Assembly (NCBI RefSeq): GCF_027244095.1
Contig: NC_069662.1
Location: 10,566,501-10,630,500, forward strand
DNA: 64,000 nt
DNA from: Hemicordylus capensis
Taxonomy: Eukaryota > Chordata > Lepidosauria > Squamata > Cordylidae
Direction: 5' to 3'
Made by a program: the position numbers and the translations under genes. A model generated the notes under the pieces. The model was given only the letters and a program-made list of their open reading frames with translations, was not told where the DNA came from and searched no databases. Of the stretch, positions 50,001-60,776 are shown in pieces (the first letter of the stretch is position 1; each line of letters begins with the position of its first letter).

Positions 50001-53000
50001 CTGCTGTCATGGCCTTTCTCCAGGCTACCATGGCTTGACATGATCCAGACTATCGCTTGCATGGTGTGAACAATGCAAGAATGATAGAATCTGATTCATT
50101 ATCATGATTGGACAGATTGGCCTTTTCACAGTGCAAATAGACATGCATTCCCAAGTGAATGGTAGAATTTTAAGATGAATTTTTTGGCGGTCCCTTGGGC
50201 TATTCACATCATCTTTACATGCTGACAGAGGAAGATCCATGTAACAGAAGGGTGATTCTCATGATTCTAATTAGGCTAGGAGATGCCTCCTACCCAAGTT
50301 CAGGAGTTGTGCGAGCTCCCTTTACCCAATCCTCTGTGCATTAAATACAAAGTAGCGCACGGAGGAGGTGATCATATGCCAAGAAGCCACTCAGATGGAG
50401 GGTTTATGCTTCTATCTTGAGAAACAGGTGCGTCCAGCTGCCCACATCGATGGAGCCCTTTGACCCAGCTGTTGTTTAGCAGGTGATCACTTCTTCCCAC
50501 TCCTATTTCATCTTTTACTCACAGATGATCAAAAAATTGGAGTGCACACAGCTCCTGAGCTTGGGTAGGATGGGTTACCAAATGAGAAATATGTGAATTA
50601 GCCTGATGTGAGTGGTGGAGAAGAAGAAAACCATGTAATACATCATGGAGATCATGACAGACTTCAGGATTTTTGCCCTGCCCGAACTAAGAGATTGTAC
50701 TTGCAAATTCTATCCTAAGTAGTATAATATGAAATAGCCTATGAATTGAATGGAGAGGAAGGAAGACCACAGGGGAGATCATGACAGATTTAAGGCTTTT
50801 CCACTGCTTGAATGAGGAGATCCTACTTGGATACATAACATATCCCACATCCCAAATAATTGGAGGTGGACAGTGGGTAGAGTCCTTTGTGAAGCTCCTC
50901 TGTGAAAGTGGTATGGAATGGATCTGCAGGAATCCATCCATCACTACTGATGTTTTTAATTATCCTATGTAATCAACCCACTTGTTTTCATTGTTTTATA
51001 AGGATAATTTCCAACAATATTTCCTAAATTTGTTCCATTGTTCAATGATAGGTGCCTCCCCTCTCTCTATGTAATGACATCTGCTATCCTGGATCCCGCA
51101 GGAAGAAGAAGAAAGAGGAGAAATTTTGCTGCTATGATTGTGATCCTTGTCCAGAAGGGATGATTTCAAACCAGGAGGGTAGGAATTACACTATTATTTT
51201 TATTTATTTATCATATTTGTATACCACCCAAAACGCAAGTCTCTGGGCAGTTTACAACAAAATCATTTTAAAAAATGAAAAAGGTTAAAACATTACAACC
51301 ATTTAAAATTTAACCTGTAAAACTATGAAAAATAATCAAACTATTAAAACAGTATCTAATTAAAAGCCTGGGTGAACAAATGCCTCCTTTGACTGTCTTT
51401 CTAAAAGTTGTAAGAGAAAGGGGAGGCTCTTATTTTAGCAGGGATTGTGTTCCAAAGCCTCGAGAAAGCAATGGAGAAGGCCCATCCCCGAGCAGCCACC
51501 GCATGAACAGGTGGCAACGGCAGATGAACGTTTCCTGATGATCTCAATGGGCAGTGTGGTTCATAGCAAAGAAGACATTCTCTTACATTCCCAGGACCAA
51601 AGCTGTTTAAGGCATTGTAGGTTATAAATAAGACCTTTTATTTTGCCCAGGCACATACTGGCAATCAGTGTAGATCTTTTAAGATTGGAGTGATATGGTG
51701 TCTCCGAGATGACCCAGAGACCGACTTGACTGCTGCACTCAGGAGCAGGACCAACTGCAGTTTCCAGACTACATAGAAAGGCAGCCCCACAGTGAGCTGG
51801 GTCTCACGATCAGTGAGACCCGGTTTGGGAAGCTAAGTAGACGAGTAGGGAGAGAGCCTTGGGCAGCTGGATCGGCTGCCCACATGACTGCCGGCTCCAT
51901 GACGGAGCCGGCGGGGGCTGGGGACTTTGAGGGCCGCCCGGCGCCCAGAAGCACCAGTGCAAGTGTGCAGGGCATACTGGGGAGACCCCAAGCTGGGAGG
52001 CTGCTTTTCAGCCTCCCACCGGCGGTCTACACATGAGTAACTGTGGCTATAAGAGCCCCTGGTGGCTCAGTGGTAAAACTGCTGCCCTGTAACCAGAAGG
52101 TTGCAAGATCGATCCTGACCAAGGGGCTCAAGGTTGACTCAGCCTTCCGTGGTCGGTAAAATGAGTACCCATAATGTTGGGGGGCATTATGCTAAATCAT
52201 TGTAAACCGCTTAGAAAGCTTCCAGCTATAGAGCAGTATATAAATATAAGTGCTATTGCTATTGCTATTGCTACTCAAATCCCAAAAACTGGGTTTGCGG
52301 AGCGCTCGCTTCACAAACCCGCTTTAAGGGGTGGGCTACTTGAGCGGGTTACCCACTCAAGAACCACCGGGCTCACAGGTTAGCCCGGTGGCTCTCACGA
52401 TTGTAGAAAATCTGGCTAGTGGAGGCTAGCCTGATTTTCTACAATCATGTGAATAGCCTCATAGAGTGCATTGCAGTAGTCAAGTCTGGAGGTGACCAGC
52501 AGATGTACTACTGTTCTGAGGTCATTGTGAAATATCAGTCTTCTATTTAGTGCTGTGGGAGAGATGGCTGAGGGTTTGAACATCCTGAGATCCATTATGG
52601 TAGCTTTAAAACAACTATATGATTCTTTTCAGATATGGATTCCTGTATGACCTGCCCCATCGATTACATTCCAAACAAAGGACAATATCAATGCATTCCC
52701 AGGATTCTAACCTTCCTCTCTTTTCGAGAATTTTTGGGTATCACATTAGCTTTAGTGGCTATTTTCTTTTCTACTATCACAGCTCTGGTGCTGGGCATTT
52801 TCATTAAGCTACGAGACACTCCCATCATCAAAGCCAACAATCGGAGTCTCACCTACCTTCTCCTCATCTCCCTCCTCCTTTGCTTCCTCTGCTCCTTACT
52901 ATTCATTGGGAAGCCTAAACCCATCACCTGCCTCCTCCGACACACAGCTTTTGGCATCATCTTCTCCATTGCCATTTCTTCTGTTTTGGCCAAGACCATC

Positions 53001-53546
53001 ACAGTGGTCGTGGCTTTCATAGCTTCCAAGCCAGGCAGCATTTTCCGGAAATGGGTAGGGAAAAGATTGGCCTATTGGACTGTCATTTCTTGTTCCCTTG
53101 TTCAAGTTGGCATTTGTGCTGTTTGGTTGGGCACTACTCCCCCATTCCCAGATCTGGACATGCACTCCCTGTCTGGAGAAATCATAGTGACATGCAATGA
53201 AGGGTCACTTACCATGTTTTACTGTGTTCTGGGCTACATGGGATTTCTGGCCATTGTCAGCTTCACGGTGGCTTTTCTGGCCAGGAAATTACCGGACAGT
53301 TTTAATGAAGCCAAGTTCATCACCTTCAGCATGTTGGTCTTTTGCAGTGTTTGGCTGTCCTTTGTTCCAACATATCTGAGTACAAGAGGAAAATACATGG
53401 TGGTTGTGGAGGTCTTCTCCATCTTGGCTTCCTGCACTGGGTTACTGGGGTGCATCTTTTCCCCTAAATGTTACATAATTCTGTTGAGGCCCGATTTGAA
53501 CAAAAGGGAGCTTCTAAAAATGAGAAAACATCCAAGCATAACATAA
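34464..53546 (+). CDS. VMN2R: Vomeronasal type-2 receptor, gene C (six exons, intact)
   Basis: Same role and domain order as gene A. Exons: 34464-34726, 36952-37243, 37612-38490, 38930-39157, 51052-51178 and 52633-53546. They join to 2703 nt (900 residues) with consensus splice sites and no stop. Intron 4 spans 11.9 kb because a CR1 LINE (39169-43402) and a tyrosine-recombinase retroelement (43797-49656) lie in it; a Sauria-type SINE is in intron 5. The reading frame survived all three. Alternative start at 34521 ([12 protein letters not shown]). C has private changes in exons 2-4 ([32 protein letters not shown]) that could alter ligand preference. Whether the long intron is still spliced efficiently is unknown. 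Confidence 0.93.
35031..35292 (-). mobile_element. tRNA-headed SINE in gene C intron 1
   Basis: Orthologous copy of the insertion at 20069-20322, with a longer ATT repeat (about 35036-35082). Read on the minus strand it shows TAGTGGTTAGTGTGCTGGAC and the B-box-like CAAGTTCAAATCC. Confidence 0.75.
35780..36150. other. Conserved block in intron 1 of gene C
   Basis: Copy of the 4140-4500 block with a handful of differences from A and B. No gene recognised. Confidence 0.45.
36952..37243 (+). CDS. V2R gene C exon 2 (ligand-binding domain)
   Basis: 292 bp, same splice sites as A and B. Carries private residues [17 protein letters not shown] and GIQRNVLGV, whereas A and B are nearly identical to each other here. 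Confidence 0.93.
37612..38490 (+). CDS. V2R gene C exon 3 (ligand-binding domain core)
   Basis: 879 bp, TTTTAG|ATT to GGCAG|GTAATG. Starts ISYGSVES. Private residues cluster in [35 protein letters not shown] and [10 protein letters not shown], mixed with synonymous changes. Confidence 0.94.
38930..39157 (+). CDS. V2R gene C exon 4
   Basis: 228 bp, TCCTAG|CTG to [23 protein letters not shown] and [11 protein letters not shown]. The CR1 insertion begins only 11 bp after this exon but leaves the donor intact. Confidence 0.92.
39301..40163 (+). pseudogene. CR1 ORF1 (zinc motif, coiled coil, SGNH esterase), frameshifted
   Basis: The first frame (39301-39669) has [10 protein letters not shown] and WVCARCKEL, a paired-cysteine motif, then a coiled coil ([18 protein letters not shown]). 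The second frame (39603-40163) has [18 protein letters not shown] and DGLHLNQDG: blocks I, III and V of an SGNH hydrolase, with catalytic Asp and His in DGLHL. The block I Ser of GDS is Leu here (GDL). A shift near 39600 separates the halves. CR1 ORF1 proteins of this type bind nucleic acid and carry an esterase of uncertain purpose. Confidence 0.85.
40340..43201 (+). pseudogene. CR1 ORF2 (AP endonuclease and reverse transcriptase), broken
   Basis: Endonuclease motifs: IDIVGITET (about 40436), [10 protein letters not shown] (within 40632-41045) and NSDHSAIKF. Reverse transcriptase (41351-42472): [50 protein letters not shown] and the catalytic FADDTKLF (42338-42361). The C-terminal part is at 42617-43201 ([14 protein letters not shown]). 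A TGA replaces the Trp codon expected after ITET, and frames change near 41040, 41285 and between 42400 and 42620. Confidence 0.88.
43403..43796. other. Host intron 4 between the two large insertions, gene C
   Basis: Resumes at ATACACCCTTTCCCTCC and follows A (7850-8275) and B (24190-24615). No coding content. Confidence 0.7.
43797..49656 (-). mobile_element. Ngaro/DIRS-group tyrosine-recombinase retroelement (fossil)
   Basis: A 5.9-kb, GC-rich, minus-strand element bounded by comparison with the uninterrupted intron of gene A at about 8275. Parts in element order: 5' terminal region (about 48960-49656), gag-like region with a Pro/Gly-rich stretch, coiled coil and cysteine/histidine knuckles (about 47400-48900), reverse transcriptase (about 46600-47400), RNase H (about 45900-46500), tyrosine recombinase (about 45000-45870), SGNH hydrolase-like domain (about 44280-44680) and 3' terminal region (43797-44270). 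RT/RH plus a YR and a hydrolase, with no DDE integrase, is the Ngaro plan. It is broken, with roughly three to five interruptions. Present only in gene C, so younger than the B/C split. Confidence 0.8.
49657..51051. other. Intron 4 of gene C, distal part
   Basis: Host intron resuming at CTCATTGTTCCTTTAATATG. 49661-50177 matches A (8276-8805) and is missing in B. From 50178 it is close to B (24620 onward). No gene. Confidence 0.65.
51052..51178 (+). CDS. V2R gene C exon 5 (cysteine-rich linker)
   Basis: 127 bp, TGATAG|GTG to [28 protein letters not shown] and [11 protein letters not shown]; one E-to-K change from A (KKKEEE to KKKKEE). Confidence 0.93.
51793..52460. mobile_element. hAT-like MITE interrupted by SINE, gene C intron 5
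   Basis: Same element as 26216-26684 in B, with left GAGCTGGGTCTCACGATCA and right CATGTGAATAGCCTC. It is longer only because of the SINE. Confidence 0.65.
52051..52275 (+). mobile_element. Sauria-type SINE, gene C intron 5
   Basis: tRNA-derived head with A-box TGGCTCAGTGGT (52063-52074) and B-box GGTTGCAAGATCGATCC (52099-52115), a body, and a (TATTGC)n tail (about 52253-52273). Absent from the same MITE in gene B (about 26490), so it inserted after B and C separated. It is a SINE, not a functional tRNA gene. Confidence 0.85.
52633..53546 (+). CDS. V2R gene C exon 6 (seven-helix domain)
   Basis: 914 bp, TTTCAG|AT to [20 protein letters not shown] start, [15 protein letters not shown] in TM1. 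From base 52776 on it appears identical to gene B. Confidence 0.95.
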
Positions 53547-53590
53547 TTATCCTGCCTTTGTCCTGTAAGATCCCAAAGGCTGCTAAGAGC

Positions 53591-53596
53591 AATACA
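53591..53596 (+). promoter_or_regulatory. Variant poly(A) signal AATACA, gene C
   Basis: Same variant hexamer and distance from the stop as gene B. Confidence 0.35.
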
Positions 53597-53961
53597 AGAA
53601 TAATAATACTAGAATGATTGCATCCATAATAGAACAGAGGAAGCACTAGAACAACAGGAGATATTTAAATCAGTGACTGGCAGTATCCTTAGCTACTTTC
53701 TTTAATAACCCCCTGATCTGTACCCATGATTTGAAGTGAGTTACCGATCTTGAATTATTGAAATACATTAGTTACAGAAGCCTTTATTACAGTCAGCGAC
53801 TAGCATAAAATTACACATTACATGAAGGTAATACTAGTTAGAATATCCCAAGATTGATGAGTGTGGCTGAGATATCCGATATTGGCTCATTTTAACGTAA
53901 ATAGGATATAAATGCTTGCATGGGAATAAGAGAAGAGGTGTGCATTTCTACAATTCCGTGA

Positions 53962-55615
53962 GGCTTTTCGCACGTGTGTGCAAAACCAGGCTAACGTTGC
54001 CCTGCCTGGATTTGCACACTCATGTGAACTGCCAGGATCATTCCCAATCCTGGTAGCACCACAGTGGCAAAACCGCCTATGGAGCTACCCTGTAAAATGA
54101 GGTTAAGGGAGTGAGCGCTCCCTCCTCCACGTTTACCAATCATCTATCAACCATAACTGCAAGCTACTAAGGTTGGCAGACTTGTAACCAGACACCTGTG
54201 CAGTGTATTATTGGATTTCCAGAGGGTGGGGTGACACAAGACAGTGCGTCCAGGCACCCTGATCCCTAGAGCTGCCAGTAGCAAACGTTGCCTGTCTGGG
54301 TGGACTATCCACCTGCCTAGGAATGTTTCCAAGATGGTATGTGAAGAAGTAAGTCCTTTTGGGCTTCCTCCCTGCACACCTGGGTAGCTCTTTTTCCCTG
54401 GTTGTGATAAAGGGCTCAGTGACAACTGAAGTTCCATGTGATGTCTGAACCAGTCCATTGGTAGACATGCCCCTTTGTCACTGGGGTTAAAAATCTAAGG
54501 TGCTACAATTGACATCTTACTCTCTGGTTCCCACCCACTTTCACCTATTCCTATCTCAGGTTCTCACCCACCCACTGACAGTGAAGATGTCAGCAGAGAA
54601 TTGACAGAGGGGATGTGACTCTATTGGTTCTTCTAGATCCCTTAACAGCTTTCAGTACCATCGATCATGGCACCATTCTGGAACACCTGAGGGATTTAAG
54701 GATCACAGGCATTGCCTTGCAGTGGTTCTGTTCCTATTTCTTGGGTAGATTTCAGATGGTGGTGCTTAGTAACAGTTGCTCTTTGAAAGGGGAGCTATTC
54801 TAGGGAGTCCCTCAGGGCTCCATCCTCTGACCAGTGTTTTTAAATACCTACATTGGAACAAATTTAAAAGAATTTAGAGCCATTTAAAAAAAATACTTAA
54901 GAACAATTTAAAAACCTTGGAAGGCCAGTTTTGAGGGCTCTCTTGAAGGCCAACAATGAGCCCAAACTACAGATATCTGCCAGGAGTGCATTCCACACTC
55001 CATGAGCAGCTACATAGGAGCACGGTTCTGAGTCACCAGCAGATATATTGGTGGTAACTGGAGATAGACCACTCCAGATGATCTCAACGTGCAATCGGGA
55101 TCATACAGAAGAAGGGGCTCTTCTTCTGAGAGCTAAGGTAACCTGGGCCTAAACTTCTCAGGGCTTTAAAGTGATAACCAGCACTTTGTATTTTGTCTGG
55201 AAACATACTGGCAGCCAATGCAACTGTTTAAGAAGAGGCATAATATGGTCTTGCCGGGTTACCCCAGAGACCAGTCTGCCTGCCACAAGCCTGGATGTTA
55301 CCAGCTGATGCACCACTGTTTTGAGTTCATTCTCTTCAAGGAATGGGCACAGCTGTCAAGTCAGCCAAAGCTCATGGAATGCAATCCTGGATATAGACTT
55401 AACCTGAGATCAAGAGTTCTGGATCTCCCAAGCCTCACTCTGGAAAGAGCATTCCCAAGCTTTGTACCTGTTCCATCTGGGTTATTGCAACCCCATTTAG
55501 CACAGGAAGATCTAACACATCCCTCAAATTCTGATACCCCACAATGATCCCCCACAATCCCCCTCCAAGTCTTGCTTGGATTCAGCTTCAATTTGATAGG
55601 TGGCATATAAATGAA
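53962..55615. mobile_element. MITE fragment and L2 relics, C-D intergenic
   Basis: Almost exact copy of 28186-29835: MITE fragment to about 54132, L2 RT on plus (54615-54803) and L2 C-terminus on minus (from about 54870). Confidence 0.65.
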
Positions 55616-55689
55616 TATTTATATTTATTTAAATAAATATTCCTAAATTTTTAAAAATACATATTTAATATAAATAGCCTAGTTAAAAG

Positions 55690-56264
55690 TAAACAGTATG
55701 ATAAACCTACACTTACAGTCTCTTAAAACTGAAGCAATGGTCAAATACATTGTGTTAAAGGCCAATTTTCTGTGTAAACAAAGAAAACATGGGGGGGGGA
55801 TAACTTTTTGCGGGCAAGTATTCCAAATATTGTACAATAGGTCATATACTATACTGTTGTTGTGGCCTAAGAATGAAGAGTCATCACATGAATTAGGACC
55901 CATCTCCTGACTCGAATAAGTGCTTTTCTAATGATCCAGGGCAGAATTTCAGTGGCCATTGGCAAACTGCCCTCTGTGGACCCCCTCCTACCTGAAGAAG
56001 TCAAACGAGAGAACCATCACCTGTGGGCACAAAGGCGTTCTCAGGAATCAACAGCAGACACTTCCAGGGGCCCTGCGTCCTTGGCAGTTACTTATGAATG
56101 CTGATCCCGAACACCAACCCTGTATATAGCACTGGGGGACCATCCACTGTGCTCACCTGGCTGATATTGTATATGCCTCTTTTTCTGACTATTTACTCCG
56201 TAAAAACAAACATGGGCATTTCCTTTTCATCTAATGAAAATAAACTTCTTTGTCCAATAATTAT
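55690..56264. other. Intergenic head block, copy D, first part
   Basis: Close copy of 29935-30489. Nothing coding is recognised. Confidence 0.6.
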
Positions 56265-58453
56265 TGATATGAACAGGTGGGTGGACTCCTTTTTAGAACC
56301 AGGGCCTGCACTGAAACCCCCCAAAGACAAAAAGGATAGATTAAGGCCTGCATCTGAATTGTCATTTTGGCAGAAAGCTGAAGCCTGACTTTGATTTTTC
56401 TCTAAGCCAAGCCGGTGAACAGAAATGCTATTCTTGAGAGCATGGGAAAAGAGAAGAATTTTCCCTCACTCACTCCGATCCTTGAAGCTGTTTACTGCCT
56501 TGCAAAAAGCCTTGGGCTGCTCTGGACTTGCTAAAACCAATCATGAGAACTAGTTTGACATGTCAAGCATAATCATACCTAGCTGATTTAGGAAATTATA
56601 AGACACTACATATAGATGATAACACCTATGCCATGCTGTGGGGCCTAACACATTCATATAACACTAGCTTATGTAACATTCCCTGTCCTTCTAGCATATT
56701 TCTCTGGGCTGAAGAACGTCAATAAATGGCTACAAGCCAAGGCCAGCTGGACATTAAAAAGTGTCTCTATCTTGAATTTGATCAGACAAAGGGCCAGGCC
56801 AGACTCCTGACTGGCTCCTCCCTGAAGGGCGAGATTGGAATTCGGAGAGCCGGGCTGGAATTTGTTTATCAAAGAGGAGATACTCTGAGTAGATGAGGTG
56901 ATTATTTTGCCTTTGAGAGGTGTCCAAAAAGGTATAAAAAGCTGCAGACAGCCATTCATAGGGGAAGGGTATGCATGGGCTTCTTCATGGAAGATGTACC
57001 ATGTAGCCCCTCTCTGTATCTTCAGAGCCAGTTACCCTCCCACCGGAGAAGCCAGCGGACATTTCGTTCTAGCTCAATGGGAAACTGGCAAGTATTGCCC
57101 AGAGCCATGCCTTCACAAACCAGTCATTTCGGATTAACACACCTTCTCCCCCTCCCCCTTCCCCCCATGTCCCTGGATCTCTCTCTTACCTATCCAGCAA
57201 AGCCCCTGCCGCAGCCGTCATTTGCCAGGTGGGAGGAAACGGCCTCTGTCGCTCTCCCCTCCTTCCAGCCCCTCCTCCTCCCCTCTTCCTAAACTGCCTT
57301 CCTAAACTTGCCCATCTCCCTCCCTCCCTGGACACTGCACTTTAGCTTTTTCCTCTCTGCCAACACAGCTGCTCGGATTGTTTTGGGAACAATCAGGAGA
57401 TAGCAAAATCCTTCAGCTACTTGCTCCAAAAGAAATGAAACTGTTCAGCATTTAGTACAAGGGTTAGAAGGAAATACTTTTTCTGTTAAGAGCCTAGCAT
57501 CAGGTATGAGTTAACTGTCATAGAAATTATTAGACCAAATTAAGAGGGAAACAATGATTGATTGCCAGGTTGGGGAATTGTTTTGTCTTGTTACTATGTA
57601 ACAGCAAGATAAGGCGCTCGTGCACAGCTGGCTGATAATGCGACTGCCTGTTTCTTGGTGAGGCCAAAACTCCTTCCTAGCTAACAGCTCTGCATTTTGA
57701 CAATAAGTGGCAATTGATTGTAGGAATGCTTTTAGCTGTTACTGAACACTGCACTACAATAATAGAAAAATGAAATGGATAACTACTTGCCTATATGCCT
57801 AATCACCTACACTTGTAATCATTAGCCTTAATAAAGCCCTGTTAAACCTCACAGAGGCTATTCACACAGTCTGCAAAAATCGGGCTAAGGGAACCTAGCC
57901 CAATTATTGCAGTCTGTGAGAACCACCGGGCTTGGCTGCGAGCCCGGTGGCTCTTAAGTGGGTCACCCGCTTAGGTAGCCCTCCCCTAAGCCTGGGTTAG
58001 CGGAGCTTCCCAATCGTGAGTTGCTGCGTCGCGGCTCTGCACCATGGCTACTCATGAGGAGACCCCCAACCGGGAAGCTGAAAAGCAGCCTCCCAGCTCG
58101 GGGGTCTCTCCAACATGCCTTGTGCACTCAGGCAGGGCATGCTGGAGCTTCTGGGACCCACACGGCCCCCGAACTCCCCAGCCCCTGCCGGCTCTGTGAC
58201 AGAGCCGGCAGTCATGTGGGCGGCCGATCGGGCTGCCCAGATCGGCCACTCTCCCCTCCAACCCTCCCCAGGTGGGTCTCTGATTGTGAGACCCGCCTCA
58301 CAGTTGTGAGTGTGTGTTTGTGTGTGTCTCATCTTTCCTTCTCCAGAATTACCCATGAATCTCAGAAAATGAACACTGAGGCAGCCTGTCAGCTGCATGT
58401 GATAGGATAAGGGGCGATTGGGGACCACCCATCAGCCACCACGTTATCGTTTC
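56265..58453. mobile_element. Unclassified 2.2-kb insertion in head D
   Basis: Duplicate of 30490-32700 with a few small indels (for example around 57195 and 57305). Contains the nested MITE at 57855-58295. See head C for its parts. Confidence 0.6.
57855..58295. mobile_element. hAT-like MITE nested in head D insertion
   Basis: Starts AGGCTATTCACACAGTC and ends TTGTGAGACCCG, flanked by exact 8-bp repeats CCTCACAG (57847-57854 and 58296-58303), the hAT signature. Confidence 0.75.
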
Positions 58454-58458
58454 ATTAT

Positions 58459-59330
58459 CAGCACTTGCCCCTGTCATAAATTATGAGGAAGGTTGTCAAA
58501 GAAGCAGGTATAATGGCATTGGGTGGACTGGATGGGATAAAGAACTGTGGAAGCCAAGAAAAGGTAGTACAGAATGATATGCAAGGTCTGGCAAGATGCA
58601 ATGGTAGCAGACCCATTGGTTACAACAGCCAAGTCTACCCCAAAAAGTGGGTCTGATATCTAGAGCAAAAAAGGTATGCAGGTGTATGCTAAGCCCTCAC
58701 TCCAGCCACAGCTTCCTCCTCAAAGTCTGTCCCCGATCCTCCCACAGTGTTTTTCTCCTCAGCCGGGTTTCAATGGAATGAATGAGAAGCATCAGGAAGA
58801 AGGAGCTTCCGGGAAGCAGGTGCGCCACTCAGGATACACTCCTTTTGCTCTAAACATCTGGACTCCCATTCCTGGCTGTCTACGTGGGGATCTGGATTGA
58901 AAAACAAATGAGTCACTTTCATGCCTATTGCTCCTAGTATTTTATTTCTCCTAGTATTATCACTCCAATAACTGTTTGTTGAAGTATTGTTTTGTTTTAT
59001 TATGCTGTGTAATCAAATAGAGTAGAATTGTAAAATACACTTCTTTCCTTCCATATTTATGGTGTGTGTGTACGATATCTATAGTTACATCTAATAATGA
59101 ACATGTGCGCACACTGCCTTGATATTGCTGTCCAGAACAAAAGTCATTGACAAATCTCAGAATAGAACTCATGATGAAAAAAATTATAGGGAACAGTGGG
59201 TGGAGCTGAGGATGACTAATTCCCCCTTCGTGCTGTTTTTTACAGCTACAGTATACAGGTATTTTATGTCTGATTTAGGCGTCTGTTTGTTTAATTGGAA
59301 GTAAATTGGTGCACCCCATTTTGGGGGTGG
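58459..59330. other. Intergenic head block, copy D, second part
   Basis: Close copy of 32706-33560. The C/D near-identity continues to about 59630 and then stops abruptly. Confidence 0.6.
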
Positions 59331-59499
59331 GGGGAATAAAAACCTTTTAAAGTGCTACAAACTACATTGTTTGTTTGTTACCTTTCTAGACCACCCCATC
59401 CAAAGTCTCTGGGCAGTGCACAACTTTCATTGCAGAAAGTTACAAGAATTTCAGGAATTGCTTGATTCCACCCTAGGCAGTCATTGTAGGGGTCACCGG

Positions 59500-60620
59500 T
59501 TTTGAACTTTCTCCCCAGTTGCATCAGCTAAGGAGCAGCTGGATGATACAGCAGGATCTAATAAACATGTTTGCCTCTGTGCTTCTTCAACCGATGATGT
59601 CACTGGGAACCTGGCAGTCTTACAGAAGTTTTCATCCCCACTATAATTAGCAACATATCTAATTCTTTCACCTGTTGAAGCCCTAGTGACTTGCAAAATG
59701 AAAGAAGGAAAATCAATATGCATGTCTAAAATAGTTATATAAGCCCTATAATCCCATGCAAACTAGAAATCGCCCTAGTTAGAGTTTGGACTTTCTCTAA
59801 TGAGCAATTTCTTCCTGACATTCTGTAAGTCATTCTGTATTTCTCTCATGAGGCATTAACAAGGCTTTTTTTTCCATCACAGTAATAGTAAGATTGAGCA
59901 TAATCCAGCTGTTTGGGATCCCTTTGGAAAACATGTTGGCCAAATCAGCGCCCATTGAATACAGCTTGTTGAAAGGATGTATCAATCAATGCATGAAAGC
60001 AAACAAACAATAAGGATGTCTGAAATGGTTATCTAAAACCTATAATGCCACTGAGGGCTAAGATTTGGCCCAGAGGGACGATGGACTCTCATTTTGCACA
60101 GTTCCCCCCTGCTATTGTATATATCAGTCCTTAAAGGAATCTCTCTCAATAAGCATTCTTGGATTGCTTTTCATCATATTGCCATTTCTATCCCAAGTTT
60201 GCCCATGCCCTGCTTGATTCCATCCTAGGGGATCATTCTAGGAGTCATCTCTTCTGAACTTACTTTCCAGTTGCATCAGCTATGGAGCAGCTAGAATAGA
60301 ACGTGATAACTATGTTTGCTTCAGTGCTTCTGCAACCAATGATGTCCCTGAGAAGCCAGCAATTTGGCAGAAATGGTTACCTCCCCTATAATTAAGAAAA
60401 TTGTTGTGACTGTTTCACCTACTCAAGTGCCAGGGACTTCAAGAATGCAACAGAAGAAAATCAATAAGCATTTTGGAAATGGTTATATACACCCTATAAA
60501 GCCACAGGGCAAATATTAGGGTGTAGAGAAGAGGCGGGGCTCTTGAACAGATTCTCCCTGCTGTTTTCTAGGAGAAACATTCAAGGCTTGTCTTCATCAT
60601 GATAATAATGTCTGAGGAAA
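59500..60620 (+). promoter_or_regulatory. Repeated promoter-proximal modules before copy D
   Basis: The module found once before A, B and C appears here about three times: GTTGCATCAGCTAAGGAGC at 59519 and again as GTTGCATCAGCTATGGAGC at about 60271. TATA-like text occurs at about 59737 (GTTATATAAGCCC), about 60029 (GTTATCTAAAACC) and 60484 (TATATAC). The last is 293 bp before the exon 1 ATG. A CTATAAA follows at 60495-60501. Function inferred. Confidence 0.4.
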
Positions 60621-60776
60621 ATTCAGTTTGATGTCCATTTGGGGAAAGCGTCTTTGGCAGAATCAGCTCCCATTGTATACAGCTGTTGAAAGCAAGCTGA
60701 TGCTGATGCTGAGACCGCGGACAGACTGCAAAACACCAAGGAGTTTGCATTAGGAGAAGGAGTTTTTGCCATTAGG

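Larger units (their letters stand above)
51198..52560 (-). mobile_element. L2 LINE relic with nested MITE and SINE, gene C intron 5
   Basis: L2 relic 51198-51792, continued at 52461-52560, orthologous to 25640-26800 in B. The MITE (51793-52460) lies within it, and the Sauria-type SINE (52051-52275) lies within the MITE: three nested layers of successive age. Confidence 0.7.

Noticed and set aside
52051-52120. Possible tRNA gene
   Set aside because: A and B boxes are present but belong to a SINE with a body and (TATTGC)n tail. No complete cloverleaf was evident.
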